Positions 33,685-45,862 of a stretch of DNA of 64,000 nucleotides are shown here, in pieces (within the stretch, counting starts at the first letter, position 1; the number at the start of each line of letters is the position of its first letter). The stretch is from positions 8,586,937 through 8,650,936 of the forward strand of contig CAMGYJ010000009.1 of NCBI GenBank assembly GCA_946122785.1, in the 5' to 3' direction. The notes below the pieces were generated by a model. That model made no database searches and was not told where the DNA came from. It saw only the letters and a list, made by a program, of their open reading frames with translations. The translations under genes were made by a program, and so were the position numbers. The DNA is from Linum tenue (taxonomy: Eukaryota > Streptophyta > Magnoliopsida > Malpighiales > Linaceae).

Positions 33685-34079
33685 TGATAGAGCTCTAGGT
33701 TAAGCTCTACCGGACGATTTGGGATTTAGGGATCAATTAGGGATTGATCCGGGATTGGGGGGGAGGGGTTGAGGGAGAGTGACTTGGGTGAGGTTGGGAT
33801 TGAGAAAAGGAGGGGGAAGAGCTGTTGCCGATCGGCAGCTTTGAGAGGGAGAGGGGAAGGCTCGGCGGCCAGAGGGGAAGAGAGGAGAGAGAGAGATAGT
33901 CTTAGGTTTAATTCTTTGCTTACTCTTTCCTACGTAAACAAGAGTCTAAATACCCAAAACACAATTACCTACTAACTACCCCAACTTATTAATCCCCCAC
34001 AATATTTCAAATAGCCAAAATAATCCCGAACTAAATAATTCAAACCGACATAAACACCAAATAATTAAAATGTCTATCA
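33685..34079 (-). repeat. 5' LTR of the gag-only retrotransposon
   Basis: 395 bp, TGATAGA...TCTATCA, bordered by the target duplication GTAAT on its outer side. Confidence 0.93.
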
Positions 34080-34866
34080 GTAATTGGGGAGAGCATTGAG
34101 TACTGAGGTCGCCAAGGTCACGCTTCCTGCCATAGATAATTTTTTGGTTTTCCAACTGGCAAGTTTTCTGTCTATATTCTCAAGAATGTATTTGTACGTT
34201 GCTTTAGTCACCCTCCCGTGGATCACCGGTACCCCTAGGTATCTCCCTAGGTTGTTGGTGCGAGGGATACCCAGAAGGTGGCTGATCCTATCCTTCGTTC
34301 TATCTTTTGTATTCTTCGAGAAGTAGACACATGACTTGTCCTTGTTGATCTTTTCTCATGAAGCTCTGCAAAAGGAATCAAGGCAGTCCATGATGATTTT
34401 CCCTTGCTTCGGATTAGCCTCAGAAAAGAGAACCAGGTCATCTGCAAAAAAGAGATGGGTAAGTAGAGGACCATTTCTAGAGAGAAATCGGTTTCCAATC
34501 TCCCTTACTCACAGAGTCTTTGATGCAATGATTTAAACGTTCAATACACAAAGTAAAAAGGTAAGGAGAGAGAAGACATCCCTGCCGAAGTCCACGGGAC
34601 GGTCGGAATTCATCTATGCAACTTCTGTTCCAAAGGATCTGGAACCTGGTCGTAGTAACGCAAGCCATGACAAGGGATATGAAGTCAGTTGGTAGCCCTA
34701 TTGCCGTAAGGGTGCCTTCAAGGAAGCTCCAACTGATTCTGTCGTATGCTTTAGCAAGATCAATCTTTAGGACCATGATCCCCTTGTCACCTTTTTTCAA
34801 TGCCATGGTATGAATGACTTCCTGGAGAATTATCACGTTATCTGTAATGAGTCCAGTCTTCACGGT
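34080..34866 (-). pseudogene. LINE (L1-type) reverse transcriptase relic, upstream half
   Basis: The minus-strand frame reads KTGLITDNVIILQEVIHTM, GIMVLKIDLAKAYDRISWSF, SRGLRQGCLLSPYLFTLCIE. After a frame change it continues LFFADDLVLFSEANPKQG (the catalytic F/Y-x-D-D box as FADD), then NNLGRYLGVPVIHGRVTKAT and SVLNALPNY. These are ordered RT motifs of plant L1 elements. Frame changes and internal stops show it is dead. It was cut by the gag-only retrotransposon; the downstream half is at 30905-31089. Confidence 0.88.
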
Positions 34867-36504
34867 TTGGGCGTCTACTTCATGGTTGTTGCCCTTGATA
34901 ATCCCTGTATGACCGTGATCATTGCACTGTTGCCCATTTTGCTCCCTTTTTATCCTCTTTTATTCAACTTTCGATCTCGTTGCCAATTCCACCTGCTAAG
35001 GTCCGAAACATGTCAAAACAAGACCAAACCTAGCGTAAAATAGCTCCAAGAACGGTGCAAACCAATGTGTGTAATCTATCCCAAATTATTGGGTCTAGTC
35101 GCTTATATATTGTAATGGCAAAAAAATTCCGAAGAATGAACATATCAATAAATAACAAAATTTTCCGACACCACATCTCGTTTGTGAGTTACAAGCAAAC
35201 TCTTGAACTGTGAGTTACTATTCATCACATCACAACCCCAATGATTCACTAATCAATTCAGGGTGCCTTGTATTTTGGTTTCTTGCGTGATATGTTCTGG
35301 TCACGTGGGTTCAGACCTTGGTTAAAATTCTTGCGTCTAATCAATGGTGTTTGAAACATCTCACAGCTTGATTTAAAACACCCGCTAAACGACGTAATTT
35401 TAAGTGTTGAACCAATTTGAATTTTCATATCTAACTAGCAATGAATTTATTTCAAGTTGAAACTTAATCCAAAGTCGGGGTGCTACATTCTTTCTCTCCT
35501 CTCTTAATTGAGACTGACTACCAGACTATGATCCAGAAGTTAAATCATATGAAAACCACAAATTTGGAGACAACTTTAGAACTCTTTTAGTATCTTCGTT
35601 TGACTGAGAGCTGTCGATGGCCAAAGTTGATTGCAAGTGGGAGGAAACAAAGATATGATTTTTCCGTTCTCCTATTTTTTAATCCCCAAACTTCTAGCGG
35701 ATTGTAATTTGATACCTAATGTCCTTTGGGTAATACATTACAGGCCAGTTATATAAAAAAAAAAGTATGGCAATAGAGTTGAGTCAGTTTGCTCGCGGAG
35801 CAACAATTTATTTCAATAATTGAGTTTTTTTAATTTATTTTAATACTTTATTTTAAATGCATCTGGTTGTTGAACAGGTGCAAATAGAATAACACTGTTA
35901 ATCCAAATATTTTTGCTAAGCAAGCGCCCCACAAAAGATACTCCCTTTGTCATATTTTGCACCACTCATGTGATCTGATTCATCACATTCATACTTGCAT
36001 ATTTCACCCTTCAACTCAATTACATTAATTAGTCTCCATTCTGATAAAATTCAAAATTCTTCGTTATTTTATAAAAATGTGAGGGTAAATAAAATGTGAA
36101 AGGACTATTGACAAATCCAAAACAATCATCCAAACACGCTGCTAATAGACATGGATTAGGTGTGTAAGGACTAAGGGCCGATTCATTATCGAATGCTTAT
36201 ACCAATCATAACCCATTGTTTTTCAAGGTTAACATTTTAGTTTTTGAATAATTTAATTTAAGTGAGGGTATGATACTAATAGTATTTCTTTCTTATTTGA
36301 TGAATTTGATAAAATGCCATGAGATAACAAATTCAAGCCTTCACCTCGTAGCAATTTTGGCTCCTCGTCTTATTAAGCGGTCTGCCGCCGGCTGGCCGTT
36401 ATGTAATGGCGGCAGCTATTTTTTATTTCTTGAAACAAGCTAGACGGCGCCGTCTCATTATCAACCAATTGCCCAATAATTCTAATATTCTGTAGAAATT
36501 TCTT
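34867..36504. other. Intergenic AT-rich region
   Basis: No gene, RNA or complete element recognised. The part next to 34867 may still belong to retrotransposon sequence. Confidence 0.4.
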
Positions 36505-36783
36505 GGGGGTCATTTGGATGCAGATTTTGGGTGTGGGATTTGGGCACAATCCTACATAGTGTAGGATTTTAATTAAATCACTCATTTGGAAAACAATTAT
36601 ATGATGAGAGATTTTAAATATTAGAGATTTCAGAAACCCACAATTGTGGGATTATGAAATAGCTGATGGTGATCAGCTATTTTAAAATCCCACACAAATC
36701 CCATAAATTAAAAACCTAGGTTTTTGAACCAGTGATTTGAGCCAAAATCCCACAAATTAAAAACCTGCATCCAAATGACCCCC
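36505..36783. mobile_element. MITE with 19-bp perfect inverted ends
   Basis: The left end GGGGGTCATTTGGATGCAG is exactly mirrored at the right end, and the 279-bp interior has smaller inverted words (GGGATTTTGG / AATCCCAC) and a local hairpin AATAGCTGATGGTGATCAGCTATT-like core. Flanking bases (CTT and TAG) do not match, so the superfamily cannot be assigned from a target duplication. Confidence 0.75.
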
Positions 36784-37082
36784 TAGGGAAAACGAAGAAA
36801 GAAACGATTCCCCTGAATCTTTCGTCTTATTCTCTCCGTCCGGCCGTCCCATCCTCGGATTCTTCCATTTCGATCCACTCCAAAGCTTCCTCCTCCTCCT
36901 TTTCTTATTACTCCAGAAATCCGGACTGTTCCGTTTGTCTAATAGCGCTCAATTGTCCAGCCGGCAAGCTGTTTCGACCTTGCGCTCTGGATTTCCGGAT
37001 CACCACCAGCAATCATATAAATGGATAAGCAGCATCCGAATTCCAGGTGATCGATTGAATTAGGGCGAGCGTGGACGCAGAA

Positions 37083-39360
37083 ATGGACGCCGGTAACCCC
37101 AGAGACGAAGAGTCGCCATTAGTCGCTGCTGGTCAAAATTCGCAGGTTGGTAAACCGACGAACCACACCAGAGATGTCCATATTCTGAGCTCCGCGTTCT
37201 TGCTCATTTTTCTCGCTTATGGAGCTGCTCAGAATCTCGAGACTACAGTCAATTCGGTTAGTTACTTACTTACCTACTTACTTTCCACACTTCATTCGCT
37301 ATCGTCTGCTAGAGTTTTCAGATTTGAATTTATGTTCCTTTCCCCCACACCCAATTTTCGTATGTTGAATAGCTTGAATTCTGTGTAAGCAGCAGGGGGA
37401 TTTGGGGACGATTTCTCTGGGGATACTGTATGTGTCCTTCACTATCTTCTCAGTGACGGCATCGTCGGTGGTTCGAGCTTTGGGTTCCAAGTATGCGATT
37501 GTTCTTGGGACTACCGGGTATTGGCTGTTTATTGCTGCCAACTTGAAGCCCTCATGGTATTGACATATACCAATTTCCATTTCAATTCCCAGTCTTGAAA
37601 TGAATATATTTAGACATGTTTTGATGGAAACTGGTTTTCAATTAGGTATACCATGGTGCCAGCCTCTGTTTACCTGGGGTTTGCTGCTTCAATCATATGG
37701 GTTGGGCAGGTATGCTAGTTACATCTTTCTTTGTTCTTTTTTCAGGTTGTAAATAACAGTAGTTTGGGATTCTAGAAGCTCTCTCTGTCTCTCTGATCTT
37801 TCAATTATCCGTGTTCAGGGTACATATCTCACTTCAACAGCACGAAGTCATGCGAGTGATCACAATTTGCACGAACCAACTGTCATTGGCAGCTTCAATG
37901 GAGAATTTTGGGGCATGTTTGCTGCTCACCAGGTTATTTTCAAACTAATAGACAGTAATTCCAGTTTGCCGGACTGACATTTGGAATACAAACCTGATTA
38001 CTGCTTTGTTCCCTTTGAGTCTGCAGTTTGTAGGAAACCTCATCTCCCTTGCTCTCCTGACGGATGGATCGGTATGTGCTGTTTTCTTTTCCTAGTTGAG
38101 CTTGCTGATTTTTCCGCACGAGGGAGAGATCATTGACTTGTAGAGTTTGTAAGCATAATTGTCCGTCACATTGATGCAGGATGGAAGTACAAGCGGCACA
38201 ACTTTGTTGTTCATTGTGTTTCTATGCTTTATGACCTTAGGCACCATCCTAATGTGCTTCATTAGCAAAAGGGATGGCAAAAGAGGAGAAGCAGCAGCAG
38301 AATCCCCCAACGGGTTTTGTTCTTCTTTTGTATCGTTGACAAAGGGTATCATCACCCCTTTGCTTGATATACGGATGTGGTTAATCATCCCTTTGATAGC
38401 ATATTCAGGATTACAGCAGGCATTCGTATGGTATGTGAGTCCAACATTTTCAGTTTAATGTTGGAAACCGAGATCAGTTTCTCTTTTTGTTTCAACTCAC
38501 ATGTCTCAATTATGTTTGTCTCTCTATCTCAGGGCTGAATTTACAAAAGAAATTGTGAAACCAGCTATCGGTGTGTCTGGGGTTGGAGGTGCTATGGCAG
38601 TTTATGGCGCCTTTGATACCATTGTAAGTACAGTTGCAATGGGCGTCTAATAATTATCTCGTGGCAAGTTCATTGAAATTTGAAAGTTCTCTTGGCAAGA
38701 TCTGTTCCTTCTTATTTGAAGCTTTGATATTGACATCCTTTTGTCTTATGGCAGTGTGCACTGACTGCTGGTCGGCTTACATCGGGTCTTGCATCAATAA
38801 CATGGATAGTATCCTTTGGATCTATTCTTCAAGCTCTTGTCTTCCTCTGGATTTTGCTGGGTTATAGGTTTGCCATTGTCCCCCCTCGCAGGACAGTTAT
38901 GCAGGTTTATAGAATCTACTAAAATTTTCCAACCTTGTGCTTTGGCAGTTTGACCAGCGGTGTACTCGGCGTGCTGTACCCGCTCCTAATGGCAGCTATG
39001 CTGGGAATTGGTGATGGAGTGCTGAACACTCAGCTGAATGCTTTGCTAGGCATAATTTTCAAGCAAGATATGGTGTGAAGCCTTACTTCAAGAAATCCCT
39101 TCCATGTGCTTAATCTCCTCTTTTCATCTCCGATCATTTTGTGACCTGAAACCTTGAAATCTTTTTCCCAGGAAGGAGCATTTTCTCAACTAAAGCTGTG
39201 GCAGAGCGCTTCGATTGCGGTCGTCTTCTTTCTTAGCCCGTACATCTCTCTGCAGGCCATGCTCCTGATCATGCTGGTCGCGCTACTCGTAGCAGTGGCT
39301 TGTTTCCTGTTTCTGTCTCTCCAGGTAGAGAAAACTTTCTCCAATCCTCGCGCTTCTTGA
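37083..39360 (+). CDS. UNC93-like membrane protein (major facilitator fold)
   Basis: Ten exons in consistent phase: 37083-37256, ~37396-37556, 37646-37709, 37819-37932, 38027-38071, 38180-38430, 38533-38623, 38755-38867, 38949-39072, 39172-39360, giving 441 residues, as expected for plant UNC93-like proteins. The first helix contains FLLIFLAYGAAQNLETTVNS, followed by LGTISLGILYVSF, TGYWLFIAANLKPSW and GFAASIIWVGQGTYLTS, then SGLQQAFVWAEFTKE and GVSGVGGAMAVYGAFD. About 11-12 hydrophobic segments are present, with a hydrophilic loop near residues 220-245. Animal and plant relatives are MFS-like proteins tied to potassium channel regulation or receptor trafficking; for plants the transport role is unproven. 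Exon 2 could begin three bases earlier (37393) because of a CAGCAG tandem acceptor. The start chosen is the ATG at 37083. Confidence 0.94.
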
Positions 39361-39851
39361 CCGAGAAGTTGGTCAGTTATCCTAGATGTTACACCAAAGA
39401 TGGATTGTTGTTCATCTCAAAATTCCTCATCTGTTGTTGTTACATGTAGCTTGCTGTAATATTTTTATCATAACACTTGTTCCACGTCTACACCTCAGCC
39501 CTCAGGTGGTTTGAGTATCTATTTGGTCCCTCCAACTTGTAGATATGTATCGCATTTGGCATTGATCCCCCATTTTAGCCATTTCAACTTTCATAGTCGA
39601 TGGATATGGTCAACTCGAACCAATCCGTATTGCAGAGTGGTTCTCCTCTGCCCGTTGAATATCTGCTGAACTCCCAACCCACTACAGAAAAATTCCAAAT
39701 ATGAGTTGGGAAGTAGTTGAGGTTAGGTGTCCCTCCTTCCTACCATTACCAATTATCGCCATATATACAACTTTTTTGTCTATCACTCAGTCGTCTCTCT
39801 CCCAGAAGTCCAGAACCATTATATCACAGAAGAAGCCGCTAGATTCTGAAC

Positions 39852-40229
39852 ATGATCCGCACGTCGCTCGCTCTGTTCGCCGCCCTTCGCCGGCGGCTGG
39901 TGCCAAAGCTACCAATGCTCATCTACGCCGCCAGGTGGACTGCCCTACTGACCGTGCTGGTAGCCGTGGCGTCTTTCTCGCCGGAGTTCGCCTTCGTGTC
40001 GACCATTACGGCCGTGCAATCCCCTGGTTCAGGCGGAGAGTGTAGAAGGGAAGGAATGGTTAGGGTTCCGTTGGACGTTCCCGGAGAGGTGTTCTGCTTG
40101 CCGGCTCAGATGTTTGCCAAGTCAAACATTGACTTCGTGGTCCCGCCGGTCTTCGCCGCCGTCGTGGTGGCCGGGGCGGCTTGGGTGGTTCGGTCCATTG
40201 CCTTGTGGGAAGACGACGAGCCAGTGTAG
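39852..40229 (+). CDS. Small plant membrane protein of unknown function
   Basis: Single-exon 125-residue frame from ATG 39852 to TAG 40229. It begins MIRTSLALFAALRRRLVPKL, basic and hydrophobic. There is one transmembrane helix at about residues 24-52 (LIYAARWTALLTVLVAVASF) and a second near 97-115 (VPPVFAAVVVAGAAWVV). The segment between holds a conserved-looking VRVPLDVPGEVFCLP with two Cys overall. The C-terminus is acidic (WEDDEPV). A TATA-like TATATATAC lies near 39762. I recall similar unknown proteins in eudicots. In the remembered Arabidopsis order a small unknown gene (At2g37530) lies between the PHD-GNAT and dehydrogenase genes, which is its relative position here. No function can be assigned. 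Confidence 0.78.
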   Translation: MIRTSLALFAALRRRLVPKLPMLIYAARWTALLTVLVAVASFSPEFAFVSTITAVQSPGSGGECRREGMVRVPLDVPGEVFCLPAQMFAKSNIDFVVPPVFAAVVVAGAAWVVRSIALWEDDEPV

Positions 40230-42219
40230 TGTCGGAGCTGATAACATAGAGATGTGCGCTGGTATGCACCCCGTCTCATCCTTTCGAAGATGCGTCCGGC
40301 TTAAGATTTGGCCGTCGCGTGGGGTTGACCGTTCATCGTCGCGTCGAACGAAGACGACTATATGAAAAGTCGAGCTGACGTGATTTTTCGAGTTGTATTA
40401 TTACATTTTAGTATTTTACTGTCTTGATTATTGTGTGTTGCGAACGAGTTACAACGTTGACTTAATACTAACACATTGCTAATTATTATAATAATCGTTC
40501 ATTATTTTTTTTTAAATTGAATATGACAATGAAAAATAGTGATGACTTTGTTTGGTATTAAGAAATAAATTAAAATTTAGAACCCCTTGTTTCAATAATT
40601 TATATATAACCATTACTACTTGAGATGTTGGTTGTTTATAAACTATAATAGTGAATTTCATAATTTTCAATAGTGATAAAGGCCCATCACCACTCTCTAA
40701 AACAAAAAGGCTAGGGATGCAAGAAATGGGGCACCAAAGAACCGTAAAGTGGTGCATAGACAAATATCGAAGCACGAGCAAGTGTTAGGGCATAGTTAGA
40801 CCCCTAATAAGAAACATTAGGGAGCAATTGTTGGGAATGTGATAAAGGCCCAAAGAAGAAAACCCAAAAAAATGGGCAAGAGGCCAACAACCAAAGTTAT
40901 AGCCCAAGCAAGGTTAAAGTCCGATCCAATGGGGTACTTGACAGCCTGGACGTGTAGGGTCAAGGTCCTGACAAGGGACGCATGAAGACAAAAGACACAC
41001 AATTGGTAGAAGCGTAAGGAAAGCTGAAAATGTGAGGCCATGTGCCTAAAATTTCTTAGGATGGTGTCAGATGGTCTGGGCGCATGGTAAAGGAAATGTA
41101 CGGTGCATTTATTGTCTTGCTAACATAGGGCGGATTTAGGGGGTATTGGTCGGTGAGACTCCCAGTATAAATCGGGAAATAGGTAAACCTCATTTACTCA
41201 GTGCGCAACTCTCTCACTAAAACTTATCGTTACTTCTCTCGAAATTTGGGCACTAACTTGACCGTTGGAGACCTAACGGACTACTTAGGTTTGTTGTCCG
41301 CTTCGTGTGCAGGGATTAGGCGCCTCATGAGCCGGGAGAGGCACGAGGAGGTGCACGAAGGAGTGAAGGAGGATATTGGCATAAACAAATGTCTATAAAA
41401 TTATCTTGAAGGTCATTCTTTTTTAGATTGATTTGTCATTTTTTTTTAGATTGATTTGTCATCAATTAAGTTATTGCACAAGTAAAACTTGCTCAATTGT
41501 GAATGTAGCACAACTCTTGAACGCATTTGTCACGTACTAATCGCAATATGTTTCTATTTACTCTCTAAACAAACAAGTCTGACTTCTCCTTCCCCTTTTC
41601 TTCAAACAACAACCCTAGCTAGGGTTCCAAGTATCCCCAGACTCTAGAAAAAAACTTCACAATCAGTTTTTACAAGCTCAGCTTCACAGTAGAGTTATGG
41701 CTGTGCCAAGATTAGCTTGGGTACTCGTTGGCCTCCCCGAGGGTTAGTTGAAACAGAGGGGAAAAAAAAAAAGTGGTGCTTGCTGCTGTGGTTGGTCTGA
41801 GATCCTTCCAGAAATGAAGGACTCTCTTTAAATGGCGGCATTCAAAACAACGGTTGGGAAGGAATTATTATTGCAGAATGAAAGCAGAGGATAGCGACGT
41901 TGTGACATATAGGGAATTGAAGAAAGCTGTACGTATTTGTTCTGGAGGTTGCGATCGTCCCTTTCCATCTCAATGCCGTGTCACGCGGGGATTGGCTGAG
42001 ACGATGTACGTGTCACTGAGACATAATGGCAAGGAAAACTAGCAAACTAACAATCAAACATTCACTGAAATTCAACTCTGTGCACCGCGCATCCAAATTG
42101 GCCAGACTCATGATTTAGATTGATATAAGTTGATAACCATATATATATATTTCGTTCAATAAAGGGGAAGGGGGAAAAAAGAAGGGCAATGTAGATTATA
42201 TGAATTTTGTTGTGTTTGA
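40230..42219. other. Intergenic region with a probable LTR remnant
   Basis: From about 40828 (TGTTGGGAATGTGATAAAGG) to about 41400 the texture, GC-rich with a TATA-like CAGTATAAATCGGG and a promoter-proximal end, resembles an LTR of a large Ty3-type element. There is no partner or coding domain, so this is tentative. The rest is AT-rich with short frames only. Confidence 0.35.
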
Positions 42220-45010
42220 TTAAGCTTTGGAAGAGGCAGCAGAGTTGACGAGCTTGTTGCTGAAATCCCAGAGCTTCCTGGCCAGCATTTCGTCCCTGGC
42301 GTGGGAGCTTGGTTGAATCTCGTTGCAGTCAGCAAAGTATTTCCCCGTCACCCCTTTCATCGCTGGGTGCAGCGCCACGTAGCACGTCGTCGCAGCTCCC
42401 TAGAAAAAAAAAACAGGGGAAATTCAGAACACAGATGAAAATGGTTGCTGTGTTTTCATCTTCTACTTACTCGCCTTTCATGATCCATTTGAGTTAAGGA
42501 ATGTGTAATTACCTGAGGCACGTTCTTCCATAGAAAGCTGGAAAAGAACTTCAAAATCCCTGCAGATTACAAGCCCCAACCAACCCAGGATTCAGCATTT
42601 TGTTTGTTTCTGTAAACATTCTTAGTGGGTTTATCATTATTATGTCTAGTTTGCTTACTCATGGAAATGGCAGAGTATCTGAAAAGAGGAGTCATGATTA
42701 ACCCTGGATGCACCGCGTTTGCTGTAATGTTCACCCCTTCCTCCTGAATAGTTAAAAGATCGAGATTCCTGAGCCTAATTCTGAGAGCAAGAGAAGAAAC
42801 CCAGTAGTTCTGAATTTAACCAACCTGGAAGCGTCGGGAGAGCTCTTTGGCGTGCAGGATGTTGGCCAGCTTGGACTGCCCATACGCCCTTTTGTCAGAA
42901 TAACTGTTTACCCACAACCCACAAAAAAGTTAATTTAACTGGTTAGAGACAAAATGTTTGAACCGACCACCGATTGAGTTGTTGTTGGATGAACATTAAT
43001 GAACTAAGTAGTGGTGATCGAGGAAGAAAGGGGGGGAAAATTGAAGCAGCACCGTTTCTTGTCGTTGATATCGTCAAAGAGGATGGCGTGTCGGTAAGTG
43101 TGGATGTGGGCAATGGAGGACAGGTTCACGATCCTGCCTTCCACACCTGTAGCTCGAGCTGTCTCCTTCATTTTGTCCACCAGCAGGTTCGTCAGCAGGA
43201 AATGGCCTGCAGGAACCCATTTTGTCAATCAATCAAAAATTGAAAACACACAGATTGCTAAAATCGAAGACCAAACCAATAAGGAGAGTATGTCAAGAAC
43301 CAGTTGATCCCAATAACTCGAGTTTTTGGGAGATGTTCAATCGTGGATCATATACCGTTTACTAACAGAGTAAAGTAGAAGTACCCAGTACCCAGATGAT
43401 TGGTAGCGAACTGCATCTCGATCCCGTCTTCGGACTGCTGGTAAGGGCAGAACATCACTCCTGCATTGTTTCTGTTCCCACACAGAATGACAGAATTAGT
43501 AACCAAAACCCGGAAACTTGAAAGTAAAAAAAATCGGGGTATTGATTTACTACATTAAGACGTTGAGGGGCAGATTGAGGGCCTTGAAGCTGTCGGCAAA
43601 AGCTCTGACGGATCTGGTAGAAGCCAGGTCCAGCTGCAGGACGTCGACGCGGGCGCCTGGGGTGTGCTTGAGGATGAGGTGTTTGGCCTTGCTTGCAGCT
43701 TCCATGTTCCTGGCGCCGATGATGACGTGGGCTTTGTGTTGTGCCATCACTCTTGCCGTCTCCAGTCCGATCCCGCTTGCACCACCTGAAATGGGAATTG
43801 GAAACCAGACAATAATCAGCTTTCCCATCTGAGCAAAAAAATTGAGGTCCTCTATTCACACTACGATGTTAGTCAACCTAAGTATCCAGGGAATTCTTTT
43901 TCTTTTTCTTCCTCTCCTTCACGACACGTCACTATCCATGGAAATTTTTTTTTCCCCACCATCTGTAAAGCAGTAGGATTTATTATTCGGCAACATTGCC
44001 TTTGTATTCGTGCACTTAACTGATTTTTTCTACGCTAGCACTTCCCAATTGTGCACTTAAACTGATTTTTTTTTTTCACGCACTTTTGTTAATATCGTTC
44101 GTCAATCAGTAAATTCTTTTATTTGTTTTTCTACATTGCATGGAAAAGGGGTGAACATTGGTCAATTCAATCGGGATCAAGATAGGACCAACCCAAAAGT
44201 AAAGGAAAAATGCCGATTAGAACCGGACCAAAAAGAATGTTTGGTTCCGCTTCCATTCATTACTATCCAAATAAAATTTTAGTTCATTTTCTTTCGTTAT
44301 ACTGAAAATAATTTATAAATAAAAACCAAATCAAAATATTTTCCATTCAATCCAAGTAATCGATTGGGTACGATTCGATACCATGTGGATGCATGACTAT
44401 TGGTGAATTTATGTGGAGATTTCCCACAATGAAACATGAGACATTTTCCTTGGTATTATTCAGCCTAGAAAAAAGGCAAAGAAAGTGTAAGAGGATTGAG
44501 GTTGGGCTAATAGAATTTGTGGGACGAGGTGGGATCTACATGGCGAAAAACTGAAAAAAGGATCGCAAGGAAGGAGGCTAATCAGGCCCAAAAAGAAGCA
44601 CAAACAAAAGCCCAAAAAGGGATGCTGCGGGGAAAAACCACTGGTGCCAAAAGAAAAGGGATGGGGTTGCAGAGAAACCAACTCAGCCAGCCAGCCAGCC
44701 AGCCACCCGGCCGGCCGGCCATTGAAGTCAATTAGCGGGGCTTTTACCCAAAAACATAGCCAAAATCGACCGACCTCCCTCAAATCCAATTTTTCAGTTC
44801 ACCAAGAAAACACACAAACGAAGCAGCGGCGGGGGAGAAGAGAACAACAGAGCACAAATGTGGGGGGGCTGCTAGCTAATTTTACATACCGGTGATGAGG
44901 ACGGTGAGATGGGAGGCGTCGATTCCTTCGGTGACGAGCTCGGCGGTGGAAGCCGAACCGAACCCGCTCGGTCCGGCCCTCCCCGTCACCAGCGAAATTA
45001 TGCTCACCAT
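42220..45010 (-). CDS. Short-chain dehydrogenase/reductase (retinol dehydrogenase / TIC32-like)
   Basis: Eight exons (high to low): 44890-45010, 43554-43785, 43392-43471, 43053-43206, 42825-42903, 42659-42743, 42513-42559, 42220-42399; 978 nt, 325 residues, phases consistent. The cofactor loop [12 protein letters not shown] begins at residue 40. The NNAGVM segment, IVNLSSIAH (catalytic Ser) and YGQSK (Tyr203, Lys207) complete the classical SDR active site, so an NAD(P)H-dependent oxidoreductase is very likely. Substrate is unknown. Relatives are annotated as retinol dehydrogenase, WWOX-like or TIC32-like. The first ~35 residues precede the Rossmann fold. Intron 1 (43786-44889) is about 1.1 kb and holds low-complexity and (CAGC)/(GGCC) repeats near 44690-44720. 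Position fits the remembered ortholog At2g37540. Confidence 0.95.
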
Positions 45011-45789
45011 GATGACGACGCGAAGAGGAGACGGTGGACGGCAGATGGACGGAAGAGTATATAAATATTAGCAAAGGAAGGCGAAAGTTAAGTGACCAAT
45101 AACTAAGTAAGAATAACAAGGCCTATGTTTGCGTGGGTGTATATGTGTATATATACACGCAGAGGCAGAGGGAGACTGGGAGAGGGAGATGAATGAAGGA
45201 AGGAAGGAAGGAAGGAAGGAAGGAAGGAAGGGGCTTTAATTTATTTATGACAAGCCAAATTGTAGGTATTCAGAGTACTGGTGGTGGGAGGGTTTAATTT
45301 AATTACTCGGACTCCGCCAAAGAATAGGAATAGGGAAAGGAATGGGGGTAGGAAGGAAGTAAGTATGTACATATATACAATACAGGTATGGGTCGTATGT
45401 CTGTTAGGGAACTACTCCCGTCCTGCATTACTCCATTTGACCTATGGTTAGGGCGGTGGATATTAGCCGACCTATGTTTTGTTAGGGTCTACGCGTGAGA
45501 ATGAGTAGAACCTCGTATCAAACCGTGAGTACTAACCAATATGATCCGTGCGTTGCTGCTTAATGCAAAGCGGATATGGATCATAATAGGTTACCATCTA
45601 TCTCTGCTCATTGACGTCATGACTTTTGTCGCGGTAATTTTTTTTTTCCAGTAGGTTTGTCGTCGGTGTTGATTGCAATGCTAGTATGTTCATCATTGTT
45701 ATTAAGTAATCATTGATTTATATTTATTTACCCATCTTCCACGCTATTTTAAAATGAACCATTTTGATAAAAAAAAATTAATATCAATT
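45011..45789. other. Dehydrogenase promoter side
   Basis: No frame of note. It contains the AAGG microsatellite listed separately. TATATACACG near 45150 is TATA-like on the upstream side of the minus-strand gene. Confidence 0.4.
45196..45231. repeat. (AAGG)n microsatellite
   Basis: About nine tandem AAGG units just upstream of the dehydrogenase gene. Confidence 0.9.
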
Positions 45790-45862
45790 GCACCTGTGGC
45801 CTAATGGATAAGGCGTTTGACTTCTAATCAAACGATTGTGGGTTCGAGTCCCACCAGGTGTG
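45790..45862 (+). tRNA. trnR-UCU: tRNA-Arg (anticodon UCU)
   Basis: All 73 bases fold as a cloverleaf: acceptor GCACCTG with CAGGTGT (one G-U pair), D-arm GCCT/AGGC, anticodon stem TTTGA/TCAAA with loop CTTCTAA (anticodon TCT), T-stem GTGGG/CCCAC with loop TTCGAGT. A and B boxes for Pol III are intact, no intron, and the T run after 45865 is a normal Pol III terminator. It decodes AGA. Confidence 0.96.

Larger units (their letters stand above)
31090..34079 (-). mobile_element. Young non-autonomous LTR retrotransposon with gag only (TR-GAG type)
   Basis: A 2990-bp element in minus orientation with two near-identical LTRs, a 5-base target duplication GTAAT at 31085-31089 and 34080-34084, a tRNA-iMet primer-binding site and a polypurine tract. 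The internal 2.2 kb encodes a Gag protein and nothing else: there is no protease, reverse transcriptase, RNase H or integrase. It would have to be mobilised by an autonomous Ty3-type relative. It sits inside an older LINE. Few LTR differences (about two substitutions plus length change in one G run) point to recent insertion. Confidence 0.93.

Noticed and set aside
31631..33703. Several plus-strand frames of 60-190 codons opposite the retrotransposon gag
   Set aside because: They are antisense to a GC-rich gag with clear domains; Pro/Ala-rich composition is a by-product of the GC content.
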